Shown here piece by piece: positions 52,467 to 61,400 of a DNA stretch of 64,000 nt (positions within the stretch are counted from its first letter, which is position 1; every line of letters starts with the position of its first letter). The notes under the pieces were generated by a model, which saw only the letters and a program-made list of their open reading frames with translations, had not been told where the DNA came from and made no database searches. The DNA comes from Ruegeria atlantica (GTDB lineage: Bacteria > Pseudomonadota > Alphaproteobacteria > Rhodobacterales > Rhodobacteraceae): NCBI RefSeq assembly GCF_013033965.1, contig NZ_WQFE01000008.1, positions 124,001-188,000 on the forward strand. Reading direction: 5' to 3'. Made by a program: the position numbers and the translations under genes.

Positions 52467-53315
52467 ATGGACAGGATCAAAATTAACCTGATCGGAGCGG
52501 GCCGGGTCGGTCAGACACTTCTGAGTCTTCTCAGTACTTTGGCAGACTGCCAAATTCAGGATATCCTAAGCGCAAGTCGCAGCTCGGCAGAAAAAGCCGT
52601 TCAACGTGCCGGGGCAGGTCGCGTTGTATCCGACCTGTCAGATATGCGGTCAGCCGACCTTTGGGTTGTTGCGGTACCCGACACGCAAATCTCAATCATT
52701 GCCTCGGAACTTGCCGCGACGCAGACTGCGACAGATCAAAATCCCATCGCCTTTCACTGTAGTGGGTTTTTCCCGGCCGATGAGATGGCTGCGCTGCGCA
52801 ATTTAGGCTGGCGTTTGGCCAGTGTGCATCCGGTTCTGTCCTTCGCGGACCCTGACACGGCGGCAAGTCAGTTCAAGGGAGCCTTGTGCGGCCTTGAAGG
52901 TGACGCTGATGCATTGAAAGCCCTCCAACCGTTGCTGGAGCGACTGGGGGCGAAGTGTTTTTCGATCCGCTCTGATGGAAAAAGCCTTTACCACGCTGCA
53001 GCCGTGATCTCGAACAATTTTGCCGTGGTACTGCAAGCCCTCGCGCGTGAAGCCTGGGTCGAAGCCGGAGTTGCAGGCGATGTTGTCCCATTGTTGAATG
53101 CGCAGCTTCTTGAAAGCACTGCGGAAAATGTGGTTGCACTAGGACCGCAGCAGGCATTGACCGGTCCGGCGGCGCGGGGTGACCAACGGGTCGTCACCTC
53201 TCAGGGGGGCGACGTGGCCAACTGGCATCCTCTCGCTGGAGAAGTCTATCGCGCCTTAAGCGACATGGCCGTGTCTTTGAAGAAGACCGGTTCAACCAGC
53301 ACCGCCAACAGATAG
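52467..53315 (+). CDS. Rossmann-like / DUF2520 oxidoreductase-like protein
   Basis: Protein of 282 residues. The N-terminal Rossmann fold begins 'IKINLIGAGRVGQTLLSLLS', with 'SADLWVVAVPDTQISIIASE' and 'PIAFHCSGFFPADEM' further on. The C-terminal part contains 'LASVHPVLSFADPDTAASQF', 'SLYHAAAVISNNFAVVLQ' and 'ALTGPAARGDQ', the helical DUF2520 dimerisation domain as in 6PGDH-like proteins. It probably binds NAD(P) and resembles F420-dependent NADP reductases and ketopantoate-reductase-like folds. The substrate is unknown. I choose ATG 52467, because an open upstream extension of 36 residues is not similar to anything. It is divergent from the megasynthase and convergent with the ABC-F gene. A tailoring role cannot be excluded, but the family is widespread. 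Confidence 0.78.
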   Translation: MDRIKINLIGAGRVGQTLLSLLSTLADCQIQDILSASRSSAEKAVQRAGAGRVVSDLSDMRSADLWVVAVPDTQISIIASELAATQTATDQNPIAFHCSGFFPADEMAALRNLGWRLASVHPVLSFADPDTAASQFKGALCGLEGDADALKALQPLLERLGAKCFSIRSDGKSLYHAAAVISNNFAVVLQALAREAWVEAGVAGDVVPLLNAQLLESTAENVVALGPQQALTGPAARGDQRVVTSQGGDVANWHPLAGEVYRALSDMAVSLKKTGSTSTANR

Positions 53316-53338
53316 CAAGAGGAATAGGTTGACCGGTC
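53285..53338. terminator. Imperfect stem-loop between convergent genes
   Basis: GACCGGTTCAACC (53285-53297) pairs with GGTTGACCGGTC (53327-53338) with one unpaired base, and the right arm lies in the perfect palindrome TTGACCGGTCAA (53329-53340). It straddles the DUF2520 stop just before the convergent ABC-F gene end. It could terminate in either direction, but there is no T run. Confidence 0.35.
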
Positions 53339-53343
53339 AAAGG

Positions 53344-54861
53344 TTAGTCGTACCTCATTTCGCTTTGCAGAAACTCGTCTGGGCTGTACACTTCTTCAAG
53401 CCTGCGACCGTTTATCCACCAGAACCGGTTACCAACATTTCGCAGAAAACTCCGGTCATGGCTGACCAGCAAACAAGACGCACCGTGGGTGATCAATTCG
53501 GCCTCCAGTGCCTCTTGGCCTTCGATATCCAAATGGTTTGTCGGCTCGTCCAACAGATAAAAGTTGGGGTTTCGGAGCCGCAGGATCAACATTGCCAGCC
53601 GGGCTTTTTGGCCACCGGACAGCGCCTCGATCCGAGTATCCTGCATTTGGATATTGATACCCGCGCCCGCCAGCAGACTGCGGGCGCGTTGATCCCCGAT
53701 GTCTACCTCTGCCGTGACGGCAATCAACGGCGTGTCGGTTGCAATCAGCTGACTTAAATGCTGATCCGAATAGGCTGGCACCACCGAAGGCGCACATTTC
53801 ACGCCATCCTGGGTGCCGTCCAAGGCCCGCTGCACGGCTTTGATCAGCTGCGTTTTCCCAGTTCCGTTTTTGCCAAGCACAACGATGCGCTCACCACGTG
53901 CGATCCATTTTTGACCGGTGTTGTACAGCGGCCGCCCGTCAGGCGTTTTGACAGTCAATTCGTCCAGTGTGATCAGGGCTTTGGCATGCGTGCCGCTGTT
54001 ACCCAACGTGATATCACCCGCCGAACGTTCTTGATGAACAGGTCTGGCAGCGGCTTCGAGTTTGTCAGCGCGTTCTGTCAGCTGCTTGGTTTTGGTCAAC
54101 AGAAGGTCAGAGCCAGAATTGATCCCGACATTCTTCAGCTTGGCAGCTTGGCGGCGCAATTGCCGGGCTTTGTTTAGGTCATTTGCCTGACGTCGTTCGT
54201 CAGCCGCGTCCGCCTCATCCAACGCTGCCCGAGCTGCGGTGAAAGGCAACTGAAACACCCGAGAGTTCTCGGGCCGCAGGAACAGGGTACGGTTTGTTGT
54301 GGCTTCAAGAAATGCCCGATCATGCGAGGTGATAATAACGGGCACCTCACGAGACAACCCTGCCAGCCACCCTTCAAGCAAAGCGATACGGTTGAGATCA
54401 AGGTGGTTCGTTGGTTCATCCAGTAGCAAAAGATCCGGCTCTGTCACCCAAACGGCCGCCAACATCGCCGTCCGCCGCCATCCTCCGCTAAGCTCCTCAA
54501 GGGGTTTGTGCTGCAATTCGTAAGGGACTTTGAGCTCATCCAGAACCACATCCACCCTCCAGCTTTCATAGTCTGCTTGTTCGGGCGGAAGAGCGGTCAG
54601 AACCCAATCGAAAAGCGTAACGGAAAGTACCTCGGGCGGGACATATTGCTTGACGTACCCGGTTCGTAAACCGCGGGCGTATGTGATTTCACCTGAGGTC
54701 TGTTCAAGTTCTCTTGCGAGGCAGGCCAGCAATGTGGACTTCCCGCGCCCATTTGCGGCAACAAGGCCTATTCTGTCACCTTTCGAGACTGTCAGGTCGA
54801 GGTCAGAGAACAGCGGTTCGCCAAGGGTCATGCCCAAAGCATTGATATTGATGATTGTCAT
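53344..54861 (-). CDS. ABC-F family ATPase
   Basis: Protein of 505 residues with two ABC ATPase domains and no membrane segment, the ABC-F plan. Domain 1 has Walker A 'LVAANGRGKSTLLACLAREL', signature 'LEELSGGWRRTAMLAAVW' and Walker B 'LLLLDEPTNHLDLNRIALLE'. Domain 2 has Walker A 'VVLGKNGTGKTQLIKAVQ', signature 'IEALSGGQKARLAMLILRL' and Walker B 'FYLLDEPTNHLDIEGQEALE'. ABC-F proteins act on the ribosome in translation, and some give antibiotic resistance. The interdomain linker (about residues 225-270) is short and basic ('LNKARQLRRQAAKLKNVG'). Its place two genes from the NRPS-PKS raises the possibility of self-protection, but many such proteins are housekeeping. ATG 54861 is clear. Confidence 0.87.
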   Translation of the reverse strand: MTIININALGMTLGEPLFSDLDLTVSKGDRIGLVAANGRGKSTLLACLARELEQTSGEITYARGLRTGYVKQYVPPEVLSVTLFDWVLTALPPEQADYESWRVDVVLDELKVPYELQHKPLEELSGGWRRTAMLAAVWVTEPDLLLLDEPTNHLDLNRIALLEGWLAGLSREVPVIITSHDRAFLEATTNRTLFLRPENSRVFQLPFTAARAALDEADAADERRQANDLNKARQLRRQAAKLKNVGINSGSDLLLTKTKQLTERADKLEAAARPVHQERSAGDITLGNSGTHAKALITLDELTVKTPDGRPLYNTGQKWIARGERIVVLGKNGTGKTQLIKAVQRALDGTQDGVKCAPSVVPAYSDQHLSQLIATDTPLIAVTAEVDIGDQRARSLLAGAGINIQMQDTRIEALSGGQKARLAMLILRLRNPNFYLLDEPTNHLDIEGQEALEAELITHGASCLLVSHDRSFLRNVGNRFWWINGRRLEEVYSPDEFLQSEMRYD

Positions 54862-55194
54862 TGGATATCTCGGGTCACAAAGAATTTGGCCGCTATGCGG
54901 CTATGGGCAGACCGTCGATAAGGATACTCTCGGGTCAGCCCTGCAAACGGATCTGCAGGGCAAAACGGGGACCATGCTGAAGTCGGCGGATGATACGCAT
55001 GTTCAGCTCGTGCCCTCCCGTTGTTGAATGTGACCTTCACGCCAAACTAGGGAAGACAGTGGTTTTTGGCAAGCCTGCAGGACCTTGCACAGTTCCAACA
55101 CCAAATCTCCAAAACCTGTCAGAGCGTCTCGGCGATTCTGACTAAGAGTCGCTTCAGCTGACTTTACGCCCGGCTAGGTCGTTAAGTGGGTGCT
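54862..55194. other. Intergenic stretch, nothing recognised
   Basis: About 333 bases between the ABC-F start and the end of the sulfotransferase gene. It presumably carries the ABC-F promoter. No convincing frame, hairpin or repeat was seen. Confidence 0.4.
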
Positions 55195-55953
55195 TTAGAC
55201 TGATTCGGGTATACGCAGACGTTTTTTGTGTAGGTGGTCGTAGTGCGGCTTCATCCGCCGATGGACGCGGCGCACACGCTCGGGCGTATCTTCAAGATCC
55301 ACGTATTTCCGCTTTTGCGGAACTAACCCGGTGGACTTGGCCAGATTGGCGTGGAACGACCCGCCATCCCACCAGCTGTGTGCGGACGGATCGCCGCCTG
55401 CCTCCCAACTCAGCGCTTTTTCGATGAAAGGTATGCCGATCGCATCGCAAAAGCGGCGCGTCACAGCGTGTAGGTTCTCCAGCAAATCATCGCTGTCGAT
55501 CACGGGCGGGGTTGAACCGTTCAGTGCGTGGAGCAGATCGAAAAGCGCGCGCTGCTCGGGAAAGCCAACCTCGAGCTCATCGAACTCGGGCCATTTGTTG
55601 TACATGGACGTGATCGTCTTGGCCGGGTCACGGATCAGGAAGGCATGGGTGAAATGAGACAGGAACTCGGCGTCCCACATGTGATTGATGTAATGTGGAA
55701 AGTCCTTGATGAACACCGGACCTTGTTCCGCGCGGGCCTTAATGCCCTCCCAAACACTTTCCAATGTCAGGCCCGGTGTGGTTTTTTCACCTTCTCTGAA
55801 ACGGGGCCACAATGGGTCTTCTCCCTGATACCACGCTTCGCCAAACGGTTCGTGCAAGCAATCCAGATCGCCACGTTGGCGCATCATCCATTCAAAGGCC
55901 GTCGAGGTCGAACGCGGAATAGCCCAAAGGGCAATGATCTTGTGCAATGTCAT
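55195..55953 (-). CDS. Sulfotransferase-family protein
   Basis: Protein of 252 residues. The N-terminal phosphosulfate-binding loop is 'IIALWAIPRSTSTAFEWMMR', with Arg-Ser-Thr in place of the P-loop and the usual 'PRSGST' pattern. The second PAPS site is 'THAFLIRDPAKTITSMYNKW', and 'DLDCLHEPFGEAWYQGEDP' is typical of the bacterial sulfotransferase-like group. It would transfer a sulfuryl group from PAPS to a small-molecule alcohol or amine, which cannot be identified from sequence. It starts at the last base of the upstream gene (TGATG overlap), so it is co-translated with the racemase-superfamily gene. It is cytoplasmic, with no signal peptide. Confidence 0.78.
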   Translation of the reverse strand: MTLHKIIALWAIPRSTSTAFEWMMRQRGDLDCLHEPFGEAWYQGEDPLWPRFREGEKTTPGLTLESVWEGIKARAEQGPVFIKDFPHYINHMWDAEFLSHFTHAFLIRDPAKTITSMYNKWPEFDELEVGFPEQRALFDLLHALNGSTPPVIDSDDLLENLHAVTRRFCDAIGIPFIEKALSWEAGGDPSAHSWWDGGSFHANLAKSTGLVPQKRKYVDLEDTPERVRRVHRRMKPHYDHLHKKRLRIPESV

Positions 55954-56789
55954 CAGCCTTTCAATGAAGACAGCAAGCTGCCTTGTTGCGTCTCCGGGGC
56001 AAGACCAAGAGACTTAAAGATCCGCCAGTACAGCGCAGTATCGTGGCCAATCACAGGTGCGCCAAGCCGTTCCTCAAGTTCGACTTCATAGTGCACAGGC
56101 CGTTGCGCAATCCCGTCCGAGGCGCGGCGGAAATTGCTCATCCCATTGATCAGATAGGCATCAACATTGGGGGCTTTGTCAGCGGTGTAATCAAAAGACT
56201 TCCAGATCAGGTCCTCGTCAAAACACCAGATGCAGTCATCGACGGCTTCCTGGCTATCGAACCAACCCTGATCGAAAAAGTTTCCGGCCCAGACCACATC
56301 AAATCCAGCTTCTTTCAGGAATCCAACTGTACCCTGATACCAGCTGTTCCGATGATAGCACGCATTTAGGGCCACTCTTTCCACATTTCGATCACGCAAA
56401 GCCTCGACCATTGCATAACCCGCCATATGAAATGGGGTTTGGTACTTCTCGCTCAGCATTTCGCAATGCTGACGAATGCCCTCGACGCCCATGTCGCTGG
56501 CATGAACCCAGTTCGAACCGACCTGCCCGCAAACATCGGCCCCATTGTTCGCCATACATTCAATAAATTCTTCCAGAAGGCCAAAGTTCTTCTTTCTCTG
56601 ATCCAGTCGGTGAGCATAGTCAGGGACGTGCAACATACGACCATGTACGCCGACGCTGCGCGGGGCCATACGCAGAAAGTCCGACGGGGCGGCATCAAAG
56701 TCATGTGGTGGGCAGGTGAACCCGACCTGATGTGGGAACAGCTTGTTTCTGGGCTCTGACCAGTGAGCAGGCTTGGTATAAGCGTCCAT
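55953..56789 (-). CDS. Asp/Glu racemase-superfamily protein (maleate isomerase/arylmalonate decarboxylase-like)
   Basis: Protein of 278 residues. 'RMAPRSVGVHGRMLHVPDY' near the N-terminus, 'DVCGQVGSNWVHASDMGVEG' in the middle and 'AYLINGMSNFRRASDGIAQ' near the C-terminus fit the two-lobed Asp/Glu/hydantoin racemase fold. The block 'HMAGYAMVEALRDRNVERVA' then 'LNACYHRNSWYQGTVGFLKE' matches the 'AL..LG.+RVA..TPY..' part of maleate isomerases and arylmalonate decarboxylases. A Cys is present in the second lobe ('NACYHR'), while the first-lobe Cys of two-base racemases is not evident. I start at ATG 56789 because AGGAGAG precedes it well. ATG 56801 is four codons upstream. It is the first gene of the pair with the sulfotransferase, divergent from a LysR regulator. 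Confidence 0.6.
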   Translation of the reverse strand: MDAYTKPAHWSEPRNKLFPHQVGFTCPPHDFDAAPSDFLRMAPRSVGVHGRMLHVPDYAHRLDQRKKNFGLLEEFIECMANNGADVCGQVGSNWVHASDMGVEGIRQHCEMLSEKYQTPFHMAGYAMVEALRDRNVERVALNACYHRNSWYQGTVGFLKEAGFDVVWAGNFFDQGWFDSQEAVDDCIWCFDEDLIWKSFDYTADKAPNVDAYLINGMSNFRRASDGIAQRPVHYEVELEERLGAPVIGHDTALYWRIFKSLGLAPETQQGSLLSSLKG

Positions 56790-57123
56790 CGCTCTCCTCA
56801 TCTCGGTTTAGATGTTCTCTCTTGCTGACTATGCCTTTGGTTGACCGGGCAATCGATTGTTTTTTCGTGTCTGTCTCCGTACCTTTTTATTTGTCCAGAA
56901 GGAAACGCGCCCTTCCCTCGCTCAACCTTCAAGGTGCGGTGCAAAGCCTGCAGCGGGTGGAAAACCAAGTTTTTGCAAGCGCGCTTACTATTGGGCGATA
57001 AGATATACCCACTGCTCACGGTTTATTCACGTTGTTGTAAGCTCAAATGTCCTGGGGTTGAGGCACATTTTGGCGTCGCCTAGTGCTTAGAAGAGGCAGG
57101 CGTGCAGCGAATTCAAGGAACAA
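56790..57123. promoter_or_regulatory. Divergent control region of LysR gene and racemase-sulfotransferase pair
   Basis: About 334 bases between divergent starts, the usual arrangement in which a LysR protein controls the facing operon. I did not find an unambiguous T-N11-A operator by eye. A region near 56995-57030 is AT-rich and may hold a promoter. Confidence 0.4.
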
Positions 57124-58017
57124 ATGGAACTGAATCAGGTCAAATACTATCTAGCAGTTTGTGAAACATTCAACTTCACCAAAGCGGCCGAGAAGTGCGA
57201 GGTTTCGCAACCCTCGCTGACTCGTGGAATAAAGCGCCTTGAGGAACAGCTTGGCGGTGATCTGTTTCGGAGAGAGCGCGCGCGGACACATCTGACTGAA
57301 TTGGGGCAGATGATGTATCCGGTACTCCGAAAATGTTATGAGGGTGCTTTGCAAGCAATGCGCCTCGCCGAAGATTTTTCTCAGGGTGACCGGGCATCAA
57401 TTCGTATCGGTATGACGCGCGCAGTCGAAGTGGACCGGATAGTAGCGGCCATCCAGAAGCTTGTGTCAGGTATTCCGGCAACGGAACTGACCATCATGCG
57501 CGATGACCGCGACGCCGTGTTTTCAGCGCTAGAGTATGGTGATCTTGACTTTGCTGTTGCGACGGGCTGCGACGGACTTTGGGAACGTTTCGAAACACTA
57601 AACATGTTTGAGGAGCCGGTAGCTGCATTTGTGTCTGCCGGGAACCGGATTTCTGACTTGAACCGTTTCACCCTCGACATGTTGGAGGACGAAGCGCTTC
57701 TGCTGGAGCCATTCAGCGACAATGACAAAAAGCTGCTTACGCTGCTTCATGAAGTGGGCGTTTCTCCGGGAAGGATCCACACCATGACGTCAAGATGCGA
57801 TACCATGAGCTTTCTGCGTGCCGATCTCGGGGTTGCCTTCCTACCCGCTGGAACACCTTGCCCGCCCGAGGTTCGTTCATTACCCGTTGAGGATTTAGAC
57901 TTCAGTTGCCTGACGTCCGTGCTTGCAGTGTCAGGTCGACAGCATTCTCCGGCCGGAGCGGCCTTTGCCAAGGTTCTGCGGAAGAACGGGTCCTACCGTT
58001 CACCTGCCATGCTTTAG
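57124..58017 (+). CDS. LysR-family transcriptional regulator
   Basis: Protein of 297 residues, the family's usual length. The winged helix-turn-helix occupies residues 1-60: 'MELNQVKYYLAVCETFNFTK' followed by 'AAEKCEVSQPSLTRGIKRLE' and 'EQLGGDLFRRERARTHLTEL'. The C-terminal effector domain begins near 90 ('RIGMTRAVEVDRIVAAIQK') and has the two-lobe layout. ATG 57124 is preceded by AAGGAA. It faces the racemase-sulfotransferase pair across 334 bases and is the likely regulator of that pair. The inducer is unknown. Confidence 0.88.
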   Translation: MELNQVKYYLAVCETFNFTKAAEKCEVSQPSLTRGIKRLEEQLGGDLFRRERARTHLTELGQMMYPVLRKCYEGALQAMRLAEDFSQGDRASIRIGMTRAVEVDRIVAAIQKLVSGIPATELTIMRDDRDAVFSALEYGDLDFAVATGCDGLWERFETLNMFEEPVAAFVSAGNRISDLNRFTLDMLEDEALLLEPFSDNDKKLLTLLHEVGVSPGRIHTMTSRCDTMSFLRADLGVAFLPAGTPCPPEVRSLPVEDLDFSCLTSVLAVSGRQHSPAGAAFAKVLRKNGSYRSPAML

Positions 58018-58454
58018 TTTGTCAAAAACAATAGCCAATGCGTATCGAAACCATACACGCTGAAATATTGAACATTAAGCTGTGGCGTCCGATAAGCAAT
58101 CTTCGAACAAAAAAGGAAACTGGGGTGGTAACTGAGGTTGGTTTTGGGCGGCAAATGGCAGGCTCAATGTCGACCTCGTAGCGTGAGAGTGTTTGGGATG
58201 GGTATGAGTAAAGAATGGTTGCTAATAGAAAAGTCACCAAAGCAGGACAGACAGCGCGGAAAGCGTCTGAACCGCTTGGATAGCGCCAATTTCATTGGCG
58301 AATGTAAGTCAGCCGGTTTCCTTCTCGGATAGACTTATAAAAAACGTCAACACGGAAGACGCCTGAACGACGCCAATCACCGGTTGGCAACAGGTGTCAT
58401 GGATCAGGTCAGATCCGGACAAGACTGACCAACAGGCAAAAAAGTGGACAAATA
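58018..58454. other. Intergenic region upstream of the autotransporter
   Basis: About 437 bases with no convincing gene. Short frames on both strands lack ribosome sites and motifs. It presumably holds the autotransporter promoter and a long leader. No strong hairpin or repeat was recognised. Confidence 0.4.
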
Positions 58455-61400
58455 ATGATTGAAAACCGCAAAGCGCGTCGCCGCTCGATCGCACTCAACC
58501 ATAAAACTGTCAAAAATGGCAGAAAAATGATCACTTCAGCGCTGATCGGTTCAGCCGCCGGTGTCGCTTCACTGGCGATGCCAACTGACGTCCAAGCTCA
58601 GGTCGTTCCTGGCGACCCGCAGTGCACCACCAGCGGAACGACCGTCAGCTGCAGCGGAGACCTGCAAGCTGGAGTTGCGGTCGCAGAACCTGTTGAGACA
58701 TTGAATGTGAACAATGTTGACGCAGAGGGAATTGCCCCGGCAACCGGAGTTGAGGGTATTTCTTTTGTTTCCGAAGCCGGGGATCTTACACTGAACGCGG
58801 ATACAACCGGGTCGGGCGGGATCATTACGTCTGGCAATGGGACCCGCGGGATTATGGTGGATCATCAGGGTCCCAACGGAAATATCAACGTTTCTTCTAA
58901 TGGTGATGTCAACGCGATTGGGGACGGTATTAGACTTAGGACCGACGTCGGTGATGTGACGTTGACGTCAATGGGTGATGTCACATCCATGCAAGACGAA
59001 GCGATCGACATTGATGTCGAGGATGGGAATGTAACTGTCGACTCGGTCGGAAATCTGTCAACCCAGACCGGTATGGGTGAAGAAGCCATAAGGATCGACG
59101 TCGATGGAGATGGCGATGTCACCGTAAGGTCCACGGGCAATATCACTACCAATCAGGACGGTATTGAGGTGGATGTCGATGGAACTGGAGACATCGTCAT
59201 TGAATCAACAGGCGATGTTACGGCCAATTCAAATGACGGATTGGATGGCACCACCGAAGACGGCAGCATCTCCATCACTTCGACTGGGACAATACGTGCG
59301 AATGATAACGGAATCGAAGCTGACGCGGCTGGCAATATTACGATCTCATCGACGGGAGACATCAGCGCAAGAGGAAGCGGAATAGAAACCAATGTTTCTG
59401 GCGACAGCAACGTTGATGGCAATGTTAGGATAAATACCAATGGCGACATTGATGCAATCAATCACGCTCTGAACGTCAATCTAAATGGCACGGGCAATGT
59501 CGAGATTGCAAACAATGGCAACCTGAGTTCGCGCGCTGAGACAATTTTTGTTCTGTCCAACGGTGACAATGTCACCCTTCAATCCACAGGTGATGTTACG
59601 TCAGAACGGGCCAGGGGTATTGTCGTGTTTCGCTCCGATGGGGACGGCAACATCGACATCACCCAAACCGGCAACATCGTGGCTGCAGGAACAGGCATCG
59701 ATGCCCAGCTCAACCCGGGTGCTGTCGGTAATATTTTGATTACCTCGCAAGGGAATGTCACAACCCAGCAAGACCTTGCGAGCGGCATTCGTGCTGTCCA
59801 AAGTGAACTCGGGGCAATCGAAGTTAACTCAACCGGTAACCTGTCGACAGCCGGCTCAGAAGCACATGCGATCCGTGCAGAGAATTTGGGGGATGCCGAC
59901 GGAGATATCAGCATCTCCTCGACCGGCAATATCAACACTACCGGCGATACGTCTGCCGGTATCTTCGCGAACACGGATACCGCGACATCGCGCACGAATG
60001 TGCAAGTCATATCGGTGGGGAACATCACCACACAAGGCGTGGACTCCGACGGGATCCTCGTCAACGAAGAAGGCAGCGGTGCTGTAGCGGTGACCTCGAC
60101 CGGGGATATCACCACCCGCAGCGGAGGCGCAGATGCGATCGAAATCAGAGCCAATGGTGAAGGCAACGCATCGGTCGCCTCGGAAGGGAATCTCGAAACT
60201 CAATCAACTTCCGCCAGCGGCATCAATGTGACGAAAATCGGTGGTATGGGTGATGTTTCGATCGAAACAACAGGCAACATCCAAACCACTGGTGACACGT
60301 CCCACGGTCTTACTGCCCTCAATCGGAATGGCGGCAACACGACAATCAACTCGACCGGAGTAATTTCGACATCAGGGGCATCCGCAAACGGGATTCGCGT
60401 CCAACAACAAGGGGGCTCCGGTGATACCACGATCCGGGCGGTGGGTGAAATCAGAACCTCGGGCACAATTGGCAGCGGGATTCTGACCCGGCAAACACAA
60501 GCGGTCGGGAACATTTCCGTTGAAGCGGCGGCAAACATCGAAACGCAGGGCAATCAGGCGCGCGGCATCGATGTCACAACGTTTAACGCAGTCGACGACA
60601 GTAGTGTTGCTGTCGTTGCGACCGGGAACATCGCGACAACTGGGAACGACGCCATAGGAATTCTTATCAGTGACTCGGGAGCTGGCCGCGTTGAGATCAA
60701 CACCAGCGGGAATATCTCGACAAGGGGCGAAGCTTCGACCGGGGTCGTTGCTTTTCACGTCGGCGGTGGTAGTACGGCAATCACTTCGGGCAGCGATATT
60801 GTCACACAGGCAGACAGGGCAAGTGGCATTGCCGGGACGAATTTTGACGGCGAAGGTGACCTGACGATCCAGTCTACTGGAACAATCACCACTGCGGGAA
60901 GGTTAGCCATCGCAATCGGGGCGGCCAAGGAATTGGGTACCGGGAACGTTTCAATTCGCAACACAGGTCAGATTGAAACCACCGGGATCGAAGCTCGCGG
61001 GATTTTTGCATTGCGCAATGGTCTGGGAGATATCGAAGTTACGACGTCGAACACCATTCGTACAGAAGGTGCACAGGCAGATGGAATTTTTGCTGTAGGA
61101 TCAAGTACCGCGCAGATCAGCAATATCTCGGTCTCGTCGATGTCGAATATCTCGACCGGGGGTTCAGGTGCCTCTGGGATCGAAGTCCGGAACTTCAGCG
61201 CCGGTAGTATCGACGTCGTGTCCACGGGTGAAATCGCGACCCGCGGCGATCAGGCAAGCGGGATTGAGGCCTTAAACTCCGGCAGCGGCGACACTGCGAT
61301 CCGCGTCAGCAACAGGATTACAGCAGAGGGTGAAAGCGCCGACGGTATCCGCGTAACTGGTTCGGCTACTGATACGTCCACTGTCTCTATCTCTGGTGCA

